Positions 43,248 to 52,340 of a stretch of 64,000 bases of DNA are shown here, piece by piece. The stretch comes from Phytoactinopolyspora halotolerans (GTDB taxonomy: Bacteria > Actinomycetota > Actinomycetes > Jiangellales > Jiangellaceae): NCBI RefSeq assembly GCF_010550675.1, contig NZ_JAAGOA010000022.1, positions 1 through 64,000 of the forward strand, given 5' to 3'. A model generated the notes under the pieces. It saw only the letters and a list, made by a program, of their open reading frames with translations. It ran no database searches and was not told where the DNA came from. The position numbers and the translations under genes were made by a program. Numbering within the stretch: position 1 is the first letter of the stretch; each line of letters starts with the position of its first letter.

Positions 43248-44465
43248 ATGCGAGTTGAACGGAAACTGACGCCATACGACCGTGCGACGTCGCCGTATCT
43301 CGAAGTGCCGTTCGAGGTCCGACCGGGGACGCCGTCGGTGGAGGTGCGGCTCGCCTATGACCGCGCTCGCGGCGTGGTTGACCTGGGCTGCCTCGGTGCC
43401 GCCGGATTCCGCGGCTGGTCCGGCGGCGCACGCTCCCGGTTCGTCATCGCGGCGGACTCGGCGACGCCCGGATACCTGCCCGGCGAGCTCGAACCGGGTG
43501 TGTGGTCTGTCGTGTTAGGCCTGCACCGCGTCCCGGCCGACGGGGCGGACGTCGTCGTCGAGATCGACGTGCCGGCGACCGGCCCTGCCGAGATGGAGCC
43601 GGCTCCGCCGCCCGCACCACAGCGGCCCCCGCGTCGCCCGCTGCCCGCCGACGCCGGCCTCACCTGGGTAGCCTGCGACTTCCATGCGCACACGCTGCAC
43701 TCCGACGGGTCGCTCGGCCGAGCGCAACTGGCGGCGCTCGCCGCCGAGGTCGGCCTCGACGTGCTGGCGGTGACCGACCACAACACCGTGAGCCACCACG
43801 ACGGCCTCGGCAAGATCGGTGCCGGCTACGGCGTCACACTCGTGCCCGGGCAGGAGGTGACCACCGATCGCGGCCATGCCAACGCGTTCGGCGAGATTCC
43901 GTGGGTCGACTTCCGCAAGCCGCCGCAGACATGGGTATCGCACGTTGCCGAGCACGGCGGACTTCTGTCGATCAACCATCCGCTTGCCGCCGACTGCGCC
44001 TGGCACCATGTACTCACCCAGCACCCGCCGCTGGCCGAGATCTGGCACTGGACCTGGCTGGACACCCGCTGGTCGGGGCCTTTGGCCTGGTGGAACGCGT
44101 GGGGCTGGGACACCATACCGATCGGCGGCAGCGACTTCCACAGCCCTGAGCAGGGCCGCGCCCTCGGCGTCCCGGTCACCTGGGTGGCGGTGGAATGGAG
44201 TCCCTCCGACGGTGTGACACCACCGTTCGAGCTGGTGCTCGACGGGCTGCGCGCGGGCCGGACCGCGGTCGCGCAGCGGCGGGACGCACCGGTCCTGCTC
44301 CGCGTCGACGACGAGTTCGTGGCGCTCGGCGCCGACGGCACGGTGCTGGTGGACGTCGAGGGTCGCCGGCGCGTGGTCCGCGGCGAGGTGGCCCGGTTCC
44401 CGGCGGCGCCTGGGCCACACCGCCTGGAGACCCCCGACGCCGCCGTCGTCGCGATCACTGGATAG
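43248..44465 (+). CDS. PHP-domain metallohydrolase, CehA/McbA type
   Basis: This 405-aa protein has a beta-rich N-terminal half (about residues 1-130) with a proline-rich linker. A PHP domain follows: ACDFHAHTLHSDG (first two metal ligands), LAVTDHNTVSHHDG, PGQEVTTDRGHANAFG, LLSINHPLA and IGGSDFHSPEQGR. CehA-type enzymes cleave phosphodiesters or carbamate esters with a metal centre. ATG 43248 is preceded by GGAG six bases upstream; ATG 43236 is also in frame. Its place at the end of the importer operon suggests it acts on the imported compound, perhaps a phosphodiester of glycerol or a sugar. Confidence 0.85.
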   Translation: MRVERKLTPYDRATSPYLEVPFEVRPGTPSVEVRLAYDRARGVVDLGCLGAAGFRGWSGGARSRFVIAADSATPGYLPGELEPGVWSVVLGLHRVPADGADVVVEIDVPATGPAEMEPAPPPAPQRPPRRPLPADAGLTWVACDFHAHTLHSDGSLGRAQLAALAAEVGLDVLAVTDHNTVSHHDGLGKIGAGYGVTLVPGQEVTTDRGHANAFGEIPWVDFRKPPQTWVSHVAEHGGLLSINHPLAADCAWHHVLTQHPPLAEIWHWTWLDTRWSGPLAWWNAWGWDTIPIGGSDFHSPEQGRALGVPVTWVAVEWSPSDGVTPPFELVLDGLRAGRTAVAQRRDAPVLLRVDDEFVALGADGTVLVDVEGRRRVVRGEVARFPAAPGPHRLETPDAAVVAITG

Positions 44466-44623
44466 GCGACTCGTAAGGCGGCCGCCGTCGTCGCGCGTAT
44501 ACCGTGGCGGCGCCGGACACGCCTTTACTCACTCTTGACCCCGTCTGGTGCCGTCGCCGAGACAGTAGAGCGCGAGGGCCTGCGAGCTCGTTGGCCCCGC
44601 ACGCCATTCTTGGGGGGACGGAC

Positions 44624-46003
44624 ATGACGGATCCAACCATGCTGAACGGATTCGCGGACAGCCTGCGCGGGGAGCTCGTCGGCCGGTCCGACGATGAGTA
44701 CGACCGCGCCCGGCAGCTGTACAACGGCATGATCGACAAGCACCCGCAGATGATCGCCCGGTGCGTGGACGTCGCCGACGTCATCAACGCGGTCAACTAT
44801 GGCCGCGAACATGACCTGCTCATCGCTATCCGGGGCGGCGGGCACAACGGCCCCGGCCTCGGCAGCTGCGATGACGGCCTGGTGATCGACCTGTCCCGGA
44901 TGAAAGGCATCCGTGTCGATCCGGAACGCCGGACCGTGCGGGTGGAGCCGGGATGCACGCAAGGCGACGTCGATCATGCCGCCCACGCGTTCGGGCTGGC
45001 CGTGCCCGCCGGGATCGTCTCGACGACGGGGGTCGCCGGCCTCACCCTCGGCGGCGGCACCGGCTACCTCAGCCGCCAGCACGGCCTCACGATCGACAAC
45101 CTGCTGGAGGCGGATGTCGTCCTCGCCGACGGCAGTTTCGTCACGGCGAACGAGTCGCAGCACGAGGACCTGTTCTGGGCGCTGCGCGGCGGCGGTGGCA
45201 ACTTCGGCGTCGTCACGAGCTTCACATTCCAGGCGCATCCGGTCGGCACCGTCTACGGCGGCCCGCTGTTCTGGAGCCAGGATGACGCGCGGCAGATCAT
45301 GCAGTGGTATCGGGAGTTCCTCCCGCACGCGCCGGAAGAATTCTGCCCGTTCCTCGGGCTCAAGACGGTTCCGTCGACAGATCCCTTCCCGCCGGCGCTG
45401 TGGGGGCAGCGCATCTGCGCGCTGATCTCCTGCTACAACGGCACCGCCGACGACGCCGAGGCGGCGATGAAGCCGATCCGCAACGCATTGCCGCCGCCGA
45501 TCCTGGACGGCATGGCCGCCATGCCGTTCCCGGCGTTGCAGAGCCTGTTCGATCCGCTGCTGCCACCAGGGTTGCAGTGGTACTGGAAGGGGGACTTCGT
45601 CAAGGAGTTGCCTGATGCGGCCATCGACGCCCATCTCGAGAACGCCGCCCAGGCGCCGAGCGAGCTGTCCTTGATGCATCTCTATCCGATCGACGGCGCG
45701 GTGCACGGCGTGGAGCCGGGCGCCACAGCGTGGAACTATCGCTCGGCCACCTGGTCCATGGTGATCGCCGGCATCGACCCGGATCCCGCCAACGCCGAGA
45801 CGATCACCGGCTGGGCACGGGCGTACTGGGAGGCCGTGCATCCGTACACGATGGGCGGCGCCTACGTGAACTTCATGATGGAGGAAGGCGACGAGCGCAT
45901 CAGGGCGACGTACGGAGACAACTATCCGCGACTCGTCGAGGTGAAGGGCACCTACGATCCGGAGAACCTGTTCCGGGTGAACCAGAACATCACGACGCCG
46001 TAG
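44624..46003 (+). CDS. Berberine-bridge-type FAD oxidase
   Basis: This 459-aa VAO-family flavoprotein has AIRGGGHNGPGLGS (residues 68-81), whose histidine normally bonds covalently to FAD. GVAGLTLGGGTGYLSRQHGL follows, and the C terminus has TYDPENLFRVNQNI, the BBE signature. The second cysteine anchor found in bicovalent members is not apparent. GGGGGG sits 8 bases before ATG 44624. Family members oxidise sugars, alcohols or secondary metabolites. No clear operon partner; the lipase gene follows after 58 bp. Confidence 0.9.
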   Translation: MTDPTMLNGFADSLRGELVGRSDDEYDRARQLYNGMIDKHPQMIARCVDVADVINAVNYGREHDLLIAIRGGGHNGPGLGSCDDGLVIDLSRMKGIRVDPERRTVRVEPGCTQGDVDHAAHAFGLAVPAGIVSTTGVAGLTLGGGTGYLSRQHGLTIDNLLEADVVLADGSFVTANESQHEDLFWALRGGGGNFGVVTSFTFQAHPVGTVYGGPLFWSQDDARQIMQWYREFLPHAPEEFCPFLGLKTVPSTDPFPPALWGQRICALISCYNGTADDAEAAMKPIRNALPPPILDGMAAMPFPALQSLFDPLLPPGLQWYWKGDFVKELPDAAIDAHLENAAQAPSELSLMHLYPIDGAVHGVEPGATAWNYRSATWSMVIAGIDPDPANAETITGWARAYWEAVHPYTMGGAYVNFMMEEGDERIRATYGDNYPRLVEVKGTYDPENLFRVNQNITTP

Positions 46004-46061
46004 CGCAACCTTGGATACGCTGTTCGGAACGACACCCGGGCAACGTGGACAGGCGAGGACC

Positions 46062-47063
46062 ATGGACGCGGATCTGGTGCTGGAAGGCGGCGGGGTCAAG
46101 GGCATCGCGCTGGTCGGCGCGATCTCAGAGCTGGAGGAGCGTGGCTACCGGTTCCACCGCGTCGCCGGCACGTCGGCCGGGGCGATCGTCGGGTCCCTCG
46201 TCGCCGCCGGCGTCGGGGCCGGCCGCCTGCGCGAGATCATGCAGGAGCTGGACTACCGGCGCTTCCGGGACGGCAATCTGCTGACCCGCCTCGGCATCCC
46301 CGGCCAGGTCCTGTCCATCCTCACCACCAGCGGTATCTATCGCGGCGAGTACGCGCGCGGCTGGCTCGGTGACCTGCTCGCCGAGCACGAGGTGCGTACC
46401 TTCGCCGACCTGCGCGGCGACGACCCGGGCACCTCGCTTCCTCCGGAGGAGGATTTCCGCCTGGTGGTCATGGCGTCCGACGTCTCCCAGGGCGAGCTGC
46501 GCCGCCTCCCCTGGGAGTATGACCGGTACGGGATGAAGGCCGACGACGTGGAGGTCGCCGATGCCGTGCGGGCGTCCATGTCGATCCCGTACTACTTCCG
46601 CGCGGCCAAGCTGCGTGATCGGCAGCTCAACACGGACAGCTGGCTGGTTGACGGCGGCATGTTGTCGAACTTCCCGGTCGCCGTCTTCGACCGGCGCGAT
46701 GACCGCACGCCCCGCTGGCCGACGTTCGGGATCAAGCTGTCGGTGCGTGCGGACGCGGCCCTGGGCCAACGGCACCGGATCACCGGGACGCTCTCCATGA
46801 GCAAGGCGATGCTGGACACGATGACCGGGTTCTACGATCGCATCCATCTGGAGCGGGCCGACGTCCTCGCCCGCACCATGTTCATCGACACCATGAAGGT
46901 GAAAGCCACCGACTTCGACCTCGACCGGTCCACTCAGCAGCAGCTCTTCGACAACGGCCGGCGGGCGGCCGAGTCCTTCCTCGACGGCACGGACGGCCGC
47001 CCCGGCTGGAACTTCGAGGAGTACCTCGAACGCTACCGGCTCCGTCCCACCACGCCGGCGTGA
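46062..47063 (+). CDS. Patatin-like phospholipase
   Basis: This 333-aa lipid acyl hydrolase has an oxyanion loop LEGGGVKGIALVGA (residues 7-20), the nucleophile elbow AGTSAGAIVGS (Ser39) and a catalytic-aspartate motif VDGGMLSNFP at about residue 203. There is no signal peptide, so it acts in the cytoplasm or at the inner membrane face. AGGCGAGGACC precedes ATG 46062; the frame opens 51 bp earlier without support. Single gene; a hairpin 60 bp past its stop likely ends transcription. Confidence 0.93.
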   Translation: MDADLVLEGGGVKGIALVGAISELEERGYRFHRVAGTSAGAIVGSLVAAGVGAGRLREIMQELDYRRFRDGNLLTRLGIPGQVLSILTTSGIYRGEYARGWLGDLLAEHEVRTFADLRGDDPGTSLPPEEDFRLVVMASDVSQGELRRLPWEYDRYGMKADDVEVADAVRASMSIPYYFRAAKLRDRQLNTDSWLVDGGMLSNFPVAVFDRRDDRTPRWPTFGIKLSVRADAALGQRHRITGTLSMSKAMLDTMTGFYDRIHLERADVLARTMFIDTMKVKATDFDLDRSTQQQLFDNGRRAAESFLDGTDGRPGWNFEEYLERYRLRPTTPA

Positions 47064-47123
47064 GGCAACGCCTCACCTCACCGTTATGAGGCCGCATCTC
47101 ACCCTGATGTCGTCAGGCCGCAA

Positions 47124-47159
47124 GTCACCTTGCTGTCGTGGGAGCGACAGCAAGGTGAC
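47124..47159. terminator. Perfect 15-bp hairpin between convergent genes
   Basis: GTCACCTTGCTGTCG (47124-47138) and its exact complement (47145-47159) enclose six bases. It lies between the lipase gene and the convergent DUF5808 remnant and suits a two-way terminator. The preceding 60 bp repeat the words TCACC and GGCCGCA, perhaps remains of an older hairpin. Confidence 0.7.
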
Positions 47160-47209
47160 ACATGGTCGTCCGACCGGGTTCAACCGGCGTCCGTGGACGA
47201 CGGTCCGGC

Positions 47210-47486
47210 TTACGCAAGCCCGAGCCTGCGCGCGATCCGGCCGACGTTCACCCGACCATCCCACCCCGAAGACGTGCGGGGTGAAGATCGCCGGGTCGTC
47301 CGGTGCCCACATGCGCTCGCGGACGCGCTGCATCGTCGGCGGGCGGAAGTCGTAGGGCACCAACCCGCCCACAGCGCCCTCCCACGTTCGCTCGTCCGCC
47401 GGCTTGCGCAGCTCCGCCGCCACCGCTGCCGCCACCAGGCCGGCCGCGCCGAGGGTCACCAGTGTCCTGCCCTTGTCCATACTCAT
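47210..47486 (-). pseudogene. DUF5808 protein with single-base frameshift
   Basis: The product starts MSMDKGRTLVTLGAAGLVAAAVAA, one membrane helix, and then WEGAVGGLVPYDFRPPTMQRVRERMW and TPHVFGVGWS, typical of DUF5808. At that point family members continue with VNVGRIARRLG and stop. Here the sequence VNVGRIARRLGLA plus TAA (47210-47212) is present but in the next frame, displaced by one extra C in a CCC run (47251-47253, plus strand). The unshifted frame reads on to 47,073 as meaningless sequence. It is either a recent mutation or a sequencing error. Function of the family is unknown. Confidence 0.8.
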
Positions 47487-47508
47487 CACGGTACGCCGCG
47501 CGCTCGCC

Positions 47509-47643
47509 CTACTCGACCGCGCCGTCCTCGCCCTCCGCGAGCCTCGCCTTCTCCCGATCCTTCTTGACCGCCCACGACAACAAGAAGATCAGGATGAGCA
47601 GGTCACCGCCGAGGAAGATCAGCGTCCATATGACGACGTCCAT
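47509..47643 (-). CDS. metS: MetS-like small subunit of NSS transporter
   Basis: This 44-aa single-helix protein begins MDVVIWTLIFLGGDLLILI, continues FLLSW, and ends in a charged AVKKDREKARLAEGE tail. Tiny proteins of this form accompany sodium-dependent MetP-type transporters in actinobacteria, where MetS is needed for uptake. The ATG is at 47643 with GAGGAG eight bases upstream, and the start lies 9 bp past the transporter stop. It is shorter than the roughly 60-residue corynebacterial MetS. The gene is below usual ORF length cut-offs and easily missed. Confidence 0.8.
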   Translation of the reverse strand: MDVVIWTLIFLGGDLLILIFLLSWAVKKDREKARLAEGEDGAVE

Positions 47644-47652
47644 GGCTGCTCC

Positions 47653-49173
47653 TCACCCCTCACGCCTGGTCTCGACCGTGCCAGGACCGCCAGGTGGCGT
47701 CATCGGTCCCGCCGACACCTGCCTGCTGAGCACGTTGTTCAGCGCGAACATGACGACGAACAACGCCGCCCACTGCGCCACCATGGTCATCAGGCTGAAC
47801 GGTTCGAACGGGTCCCACCAGGTGTCCGGCGCGAACTCGTCGACGGTGCGCCAGATCCACCAGCCGAACAGGGCGACGAAGACGGCCGGGAAGATCCGGA
47901 TCAGCCCGGTCCACCACCACGTGACGCGGAAGTCGCTCACCGTGTCGAGCTCTGCCCGCGCCCGGTTCACGCCGTACTTCATCATGGCGACGGCGGAGAA
48001 CAGGCCGCCGATCAACAGGCCGACGCCCCAGACGAAGTCCTGGTTGGACAGGAAGTCCAGGCTGATGGCCGACGGGATGCCGGCAAGGAACGCGACGCCG
48101 ACGATCCACGGCACCGCACGCCGGCGCGGAAGGCCCATGTCTTCGACGTTGCGGGTGGCCAGCTCCATCATCGCGATCAGGCTGGATATGCCCGCCATCG
48201 CCAGGGCCAGGAAGAACAGCGGCGCGAAGAACCAGCGGCCGCCGGGCATCTCGCCGAACAGCTCGGCGAAGAAGATGAACGCCAGTCCCTCGTTCCCCGA
48301 TGCGGCGGCTTCCTCAGCGAAGCTCTGGGTGCGCAGCGCGAAGATCGTGCCCAGCACCGCCGTGCCCGCCAGCAATGAGGCGAGCAGGTTGCCCGCGCAG
48401 ATGGTGGTGGCGTTCAGCGCGAAGTCCTCGCGGCGTCGCAGGTATACCGAGTACGTCAGGTACAGCCCCCAGCCGGCCCCGGTCGAGAAGGCCATCTGGG
48501 TGAACGCCTCCAGCCACATCCGCGCGTCCCCCATGGAGCCCCAGTCGGGCACGAACAGGTAACGCAAGCCCTCGGACGCCCCCGACAGCGTCATGGCCCG
48601 GATGGCCAGTATCACCAGGAACACGAAGAGCAACGGGATGGCGAACTTGAGGATCGCCTCGAAACCGCGTTTCAGGCCGCGATAGACGATGAGGCCGACG
48701 GTGCCGATGGCGATGGCGTGGAACAGGATGGTCTGCCATGGCGTGGTCGTGAAACCGTCCCATATGCCCTCGGTGTCCGCACCGCTCTCGAACCGCCCCG
48801 TGATGGCGTACACGAAGTAGCGGATGGCCCAGCCGCAGACGACCGAGTAATAGAACATGATGCCGATGGTGACGAACCCCATGAATCCGCCCATCCAGGC
48901 GAACTTGCGGCCCATGAAGTCGCGGAACGCACCGACGGTGCCGAGGCGGGACCTCGATCCGAGCAGTGATTCCGACATGAGAATCGGGATCGCCCACACC
49001 AGGTTCGCGACGACCAGAGCGACCAGGAATGCGCCGCCGCCCTGCTCGCCGGCCACACGTGGGAACCGCCAGATGTTACCCGTGCCGACAGCCATGCCGA
49101 TCGCGGCGGCGACGAAGGTGAACCTGCTCGCGAATACCTCTCGGGAGCCCGAGGAACTGTTCTGCGTGGCCAT
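47653..49173 (-). CDS. Sodium:neurotransmitter symporter (NSS) family transporter
   Basis: This 506-aa secondary transporter has about 12 helices. It begins with SRFTFVAAAIGMAVGTGNIWRFPRVAG, which includes the sodium- and substrate-binding unwound helix 1 typical of LeuT/MetP proteins, and continues with GGGAFLVALVVANLVWAIP. It imports methionine or other neutral amino acids with sodium. ATG 49173 follows GCGAGG; the frame opens 130 bp further up. The MetS-like gene follows directly, strengthening a methionine/alanine role. Confidence 0.93.
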   Translation of the reverse strand: MATQNSSSGSREVFASRFTFVAAAIGMAVGTGNIWRFPRVAGEQGGGAFLVALVVANLVWAIPILMSESLLGSRSRLGTVGAFRDFMGRKFAWMGGFMGFVTIGIMFYYSVVCGWAIRYFVYAITGRFESGADTEGIWDGFTTTPWQTILFHAIAIGTVGLIVYRGLKRGFEAILKFAIPLLFVFLVILAIRAMTLSGASEGLRYLFVPDWGSMGDARMWLEAFTQMAFSTGAGWGLYLTYSVYLRRREDFALNATTICAGNLLASLLAGTAVLGTIFALRTQSFAEEAAASGNEGLAFIFFAELFGEMPGGRWFFAPLFFLALAMAGISSLIAMMELATRNVEDMGLPRRRAVPWIVGVAFLAGIPSAISLDFLSNQDFVWGVGLLIGGLFSAVAMMKYGVNRARAELDTVSDFRVTWWWTGLIRIFPAVFVALFGWWIWRTVDEFAPDTWWDPFEPFSLMTMVAQWAALFVVMFALNNVLSRQVSAGPMTPPGGPGTVETRREG

Positions 49174-49344
49174 GACGAACCTCGCTCGTGTCGCGGTGTC
49201 CGGGTATGCCGTTATCAGGTGTCCGCGATCATGCCTCGCCGTTTCGGGTTTGACAACCCGTGGTCCAGCCGGGCGTCGTCGCAAGCGCACCGCCGCCACG
49301 GCCACGACCCGGCAACCGTGTGGGGGCGTCCTCCGCCGGCACCG

Positions 49345-50388
49345 CTAGACAGACAGCGTGTCGCGCACGCGCACGGCGGCTCCGACCTGGGCGGGCATCT
49401 CGGCGATGAGCCGCGGAACCAGGCGCGTGCCCAGGTCGGCCTCGGCTTCGGTGACGGCGCGCAGGCCGAGGGTGCGCTCGACGTTCAACACGAGCCAGTC
49501 GAGGCTGCTCGTCAACGTCGGGCCGAAGTCCTCGGGCCGGATCTCGGTGTCCGCGCCTCCGCCGTCGCGGTACGCGCGGATCACCTCCCGGGCGACGTCC
49601 AGCTCGTGCCATACCGCCATCGACATGGCCACGTCGCCCAGCTCGGTCCGTGGTACCAACGGCACGGCCACGTCCCAGTCGCACAGCACCGGACCGTCGG
49701 CGCTCATCACGATGTTCTTCTGGTCGATGTCGCCGTGGCTCATCACCTCGTCGTCCGCCCGGAGTGCGGATGCTCGCGCGAGCTCAGCGACGACGCGCGT
49801 GTGCGACTCGAGCGCCCGCAGATCCGCGGCCCAGGACGCCCCCGCGCGCTCGGCGGCGGCCACAAGTTCAGGCCACCGATCAGCGTTGTCCGTGTTGGCG
49901 ACCGGGAAGAGCGTCCGATCTTCTACCGCGACATCGAGCTGGTGCAGGGTCGCCAGCGTCCCACCGATCCACGAGGCGACGCCCCGATCCACCGGCCCGG
50001 GCCGCATCGGCTTCCCCTCCACCCACGCGTGCACGCGGACCGGTACACGCGAGCCTCCGCCCAGCACATCCACCCAGGCCAGGCAGCCCCCATCGACCGG
50101 GTTCGGGATCGGCTCTGGCATCGCGACCCCAGCGGCACGCGCTCGCTGCTCGAAGGTCCACGCCGCATCGAGCCGTTCCTGCCAGCGCGGATCACCCCAC
50201 GGGTTCCGTATCTGCTTGACCGCGTAACCGGCGCCGCCCGTGGACAGCTTGTAGACCCGGTTCGACCAGGCGCCGGAGACCGGTGTCATCTCCTCGACGT
50301 GGCCGCCCAGGCCGAACGCTGCGATCACGGCTGCTGGATCCGGGGCAACCTCATGCGGTGGAGGCGCCTCATCCGGTTGCGAAGGCAT
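49345..50388 (-). CDS. APH-family phosphotransferase
   Basis: This 347-aa kinase-like protein has the nucleotide-binding lobe AVKQIRNPWG and the catalytic loop VMSHGDIDQKNIVM (Asp in HGD, Asn as metal ligand), followed by LCDWDVAVPL, the magnesium aspartate. These enzymes phosphorylate hydroxyl groups of small molecules including aminoglycosides, choline or homoserine. The substrate cannot be told. ATG 50388 is preceded by GAGAGTGAG. It is divergent from the adenosine deaminase gene with only 45 bp between the two starts. Confidence 0.85.
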   Translation of the reverse strand: MPSQPDEAPPPHEVAPDPAAVIAAFGLGGHVEEMTPVSGAWSNRVYKLSTGGAGYAVKQIRNPWGDPRWQERLDAAWTFEQRARAAGVAMPEPIPNPVDGGCLAWVDVLGGGSRVPVRVHAWVEGKPMRPGPVDRGVASWIGGTLATLHQLDVAVEDRTLFPVANTDNADRWPELVAAAERAGASWAADLRALESHTRVVAELARASALRADDEVMSHGDIDQKNIVMSADGPVLCDWDVAVPLVPRTELGDVAMSMAVWHELDVAREVIRAYRDGGGADTEIRPEDFGPTLTSSLDWLVLNVERTLGLRAVTEAEADLGTRLVPRLIAEMPAQVGAAVRVRDTLSV

Positions 50389-50414
50389 CGGCTCACTCTC
50401 ACCACGGACCAATT

Positions 50415-50432
50415 TGTATGGTAGACAATACA
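50415..50432. promoter_or_regulatory. Operator in APH/adenosine deaminase gap
   Basis: The inverted repeat TGTAT/ATACA (50415-50419, 50428-50432) with an 8-bp centre lies two bases before the deaminase GTG. It is AT-rich in GC-rich DNA and overlaps the predicted -10 (TAGACA, 50422-50427). The GntR protein encoded at the end of the deaminase operon is the likely binder. Confidence 0.55.
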
Positions 50433-50433
50433 T

Positions 50434-51459
50434 GTGACGGACGTGCGGGATGACATCACGACATGGCTTGCCGAGCTGCCGAAGGTCGAACTCCACGTTC
50501 ACCTCGAGGGTTCGCTGCGGCCGGTGACCATGTTCACCCTGGCCGAGCGGAACGGCATCGACCTAGGCGCCTCCACCCCCGAAGAACTGACCGGTCTGTA
50601 CGAGTTCAGCGACTTCGAACATTTTGCGAGGCTGTTCTTCACCGGTCTTGATGTGCTCCGCACGGCGGAGGACTTCGCCGACGCCGTCTCGGCACTCGCC
50701 GCCGAGCTGGCCGCCCAGAACGTCCGGTACGCGGAGGTGACGACGACGTCGCTCAATCACCGCAGACGCGGCCTCGCGCTCGAGGAGTACCGGGACGGCC
50801 TGAACGAAGGCAGACGACGGGCACTGCTCGAATCCGGTGTCCAGCTCTCCTGGGTCTGCGACATCTCCCGCGAGACCGAGAAGCCCGAGTCTCACGAAAC
50901 CGTGGACTATGTTCTGGGTCGCACAGCGCCAGAGGGCGTCGTCGGGCTCGGGCTGGGTGGCATCGAGGCCGGATTCCCGCCCGAGCTGTTCGCGTCGTCG
51001 TTCGAACGCGCCAAAGCCGCCGGCCTGGCGTCGCTCCCGCACGCCGGCGAGACGGTCGGCCCGGCCAGCGTCTGGGGCGCGCTCGACATGCTGCATGCCG
51101 ACCGCATCGGCCACGGCGTGCAGAGCATCGCCGACGACCGGCTCATCGCCCGGCTCGTTCAGGAGCGCATCCCGCTGGAGGTCGCGCCGACGTCCAACGT
51201 CTGCCTGAAGATCGTCGACAGCATCGAGACACACCCGCTGCGGCGACTCACCGACGCCGGCGTCGTCACGACGATCAACACGGACGATCCGGCGTACTTT
51301 GGCACGACGCTGACCGAGGAACTCCTCGCGGCACACCGGTGGCACGGGTTCACGCCAGCAGATCTCCACGCCGCTCAGGTCGCCGCGCTCGACGTCTCCT
51401 ACGCGGACGCCGCCACCAAGGCACGCATCCATGCCGAGCTGGAGCGCGTTCAGCCATGA
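50434..51459 (+). CDS. add: Adenosine deaminase
   Basis: This 341-aa zinc amidohydrolase converts adenosine to inosine. It has VELHVHLEGSLRP (His21, His23 metal ligands), LPHAGETVGP (His and catalytic Glu), GHGVQS, PLEVAPTSNVCL and TINTDDPAYFG (catalytic Asp), in the order of the ADA family. An adenine or aminodeoxyfutalosine deaminase is a less likely alternative. The GTG start lacks a ribosome site, with TAGACA six bases upstream suggesting leaderless translation. It overlaps the GntR regulator gene by 4 bp, an operon for purine salvage with its own control. Confidence 0.92.
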   Translation: MTDVRDDITTWLAELPKVELHVHLEGSLRPVTMFTLAERNGIDLGASTPEELTGLYEFSDFEHFARLFFTGLDVLRTAEDFADAVSALAAELAAQNVRYAEVTTTSLNHRRRGLALEEYRDGLNEGRRRALLESGVQLSWVCDISRETEKPESHETVDYVLGRTAPEGVVGLGLGGIEAGFPPELFASSFERAKAAGLASLPHAGETVGPASVWGALDMLHADRIGHGVQSIADDRLIARLVQERIPLEVAPTSNVCLKIVDSIETHPLRRLTDAGVVTTINTDDPAYFGTTLTEELLAAHRWHGFTPADLHAAQVAALDVSYADAATKARIHAELERVQP

Positions 51460-52211
51460 CCCGGCCACCCGGGGCGGACCGGCCGCTGTACACGCGCATC
51501 GCGGCGTCGTTGAAGGGCCGGGTCCTCTCCGGTGCCCTCGCACCCGGTGATCGTCTGCCCGGCGAAGAGCACCTGTCCAGGAGCATGGGGGTGAGCCGCA
51601 GCACGATCCGGCAGGCCATCGCGGGGCTTCGCGACGCCGGCTACGTCACCAGCCGACAGGGTTCGGGGACGTTCGTCGCGGCCGAGCTGCCGATTGAGCC
51701 GCTCGTGCCGAGATCCGGTCCCGTCTACACCGGGTTTCTCGACGACCTCGACGACGAGGCCACCCACGTCGAAGAACTCCATCGCAGCCAGGAGACCTAT
51801 CCGGCCGACGACGCCATCGCCGCCGGCTTGCGGATACCGAGCGGCTCCCCCGTCACGCGATACCGGGCGGTCCGGGTGCGCGACGGCGTCATCTACGGCG
51901 TGGCCAGCGACGTCGTGCCCGGCGCCATCGCCAACGGCATCACGCCAGACATCTTGGCCGCCAGTCCCACGATCCCCGACGCCATGGCGGCCGCCGGACA
52001 CCCGGTCACCGAGAGTCTGCAGCGCGCGGAACCCGTTCTGATCGACGGCGCCGACGCCGACGACTGCGGCGTTGCCCCAGGCTCGCCCGGCCTGGTGCTG
52101 ACCGGCGTCGCCTACGACGGTCAACACACCCCGCTCGACGCCTACACGCTGACGATCGTCGCCGGCTACGGCATCGGCTTGCTGCTCACCCGGGCGAACC
52201 GGGCCGGCTGA
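51456..52211 (+). CDS. GntR/UTRA regulator
   Basis: This 251-aa regulator has an N-terminal winged helix LYTRIAASLKGRVLSGALAPG, recognition helix MGVSRSTIRQAIAGLRDAGY and wing SRQGSGTFV. The UTRA effector domain runs from about residue 95 (PVTRYRAVRVRDGVIYG). ATG 51456 overlaps the adenosine deaminase stop (ATGA), so the two are translated together. It probably senses a purine-related metabolite and binds the TGTAT/ATACA repeat upstream of the operon. Confidence 0.9.
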   Translation: MTRPPGADRPLYTRIAASLKGRVLSGALAPGDRLPGEEHLSRSMGVSRSTIRQAIAGLRDAGYVTSRQGSGTFVAAELPIEPLVPRSGPVYTGFLDDLDDEATHVEELHRSQETYPADDAIAAGLRIPSGSPVTRYRAVRVRDGVIYGVASDVVPGAIANGITPDILAASPTIPDAMAAAGHPVTESLQRAEPVLIDGADADDCGVAPGSPGLVLTGVAYDGQHTPLDAYTLTIVAGYGIGLLLTRANRAG

Positions 52212-52340
52212 CCCGCAGTGCGGCGCCACGGCACGCTGGGCACCGGTAAGACACAGCAAGGCCCCCGGGCCAGCACAGTGCGCATCGAGCGTCCATCCAC
52301 CGTGGAGTCCTCGTGACGTCGAGCGGTCACGATTCGCGCA

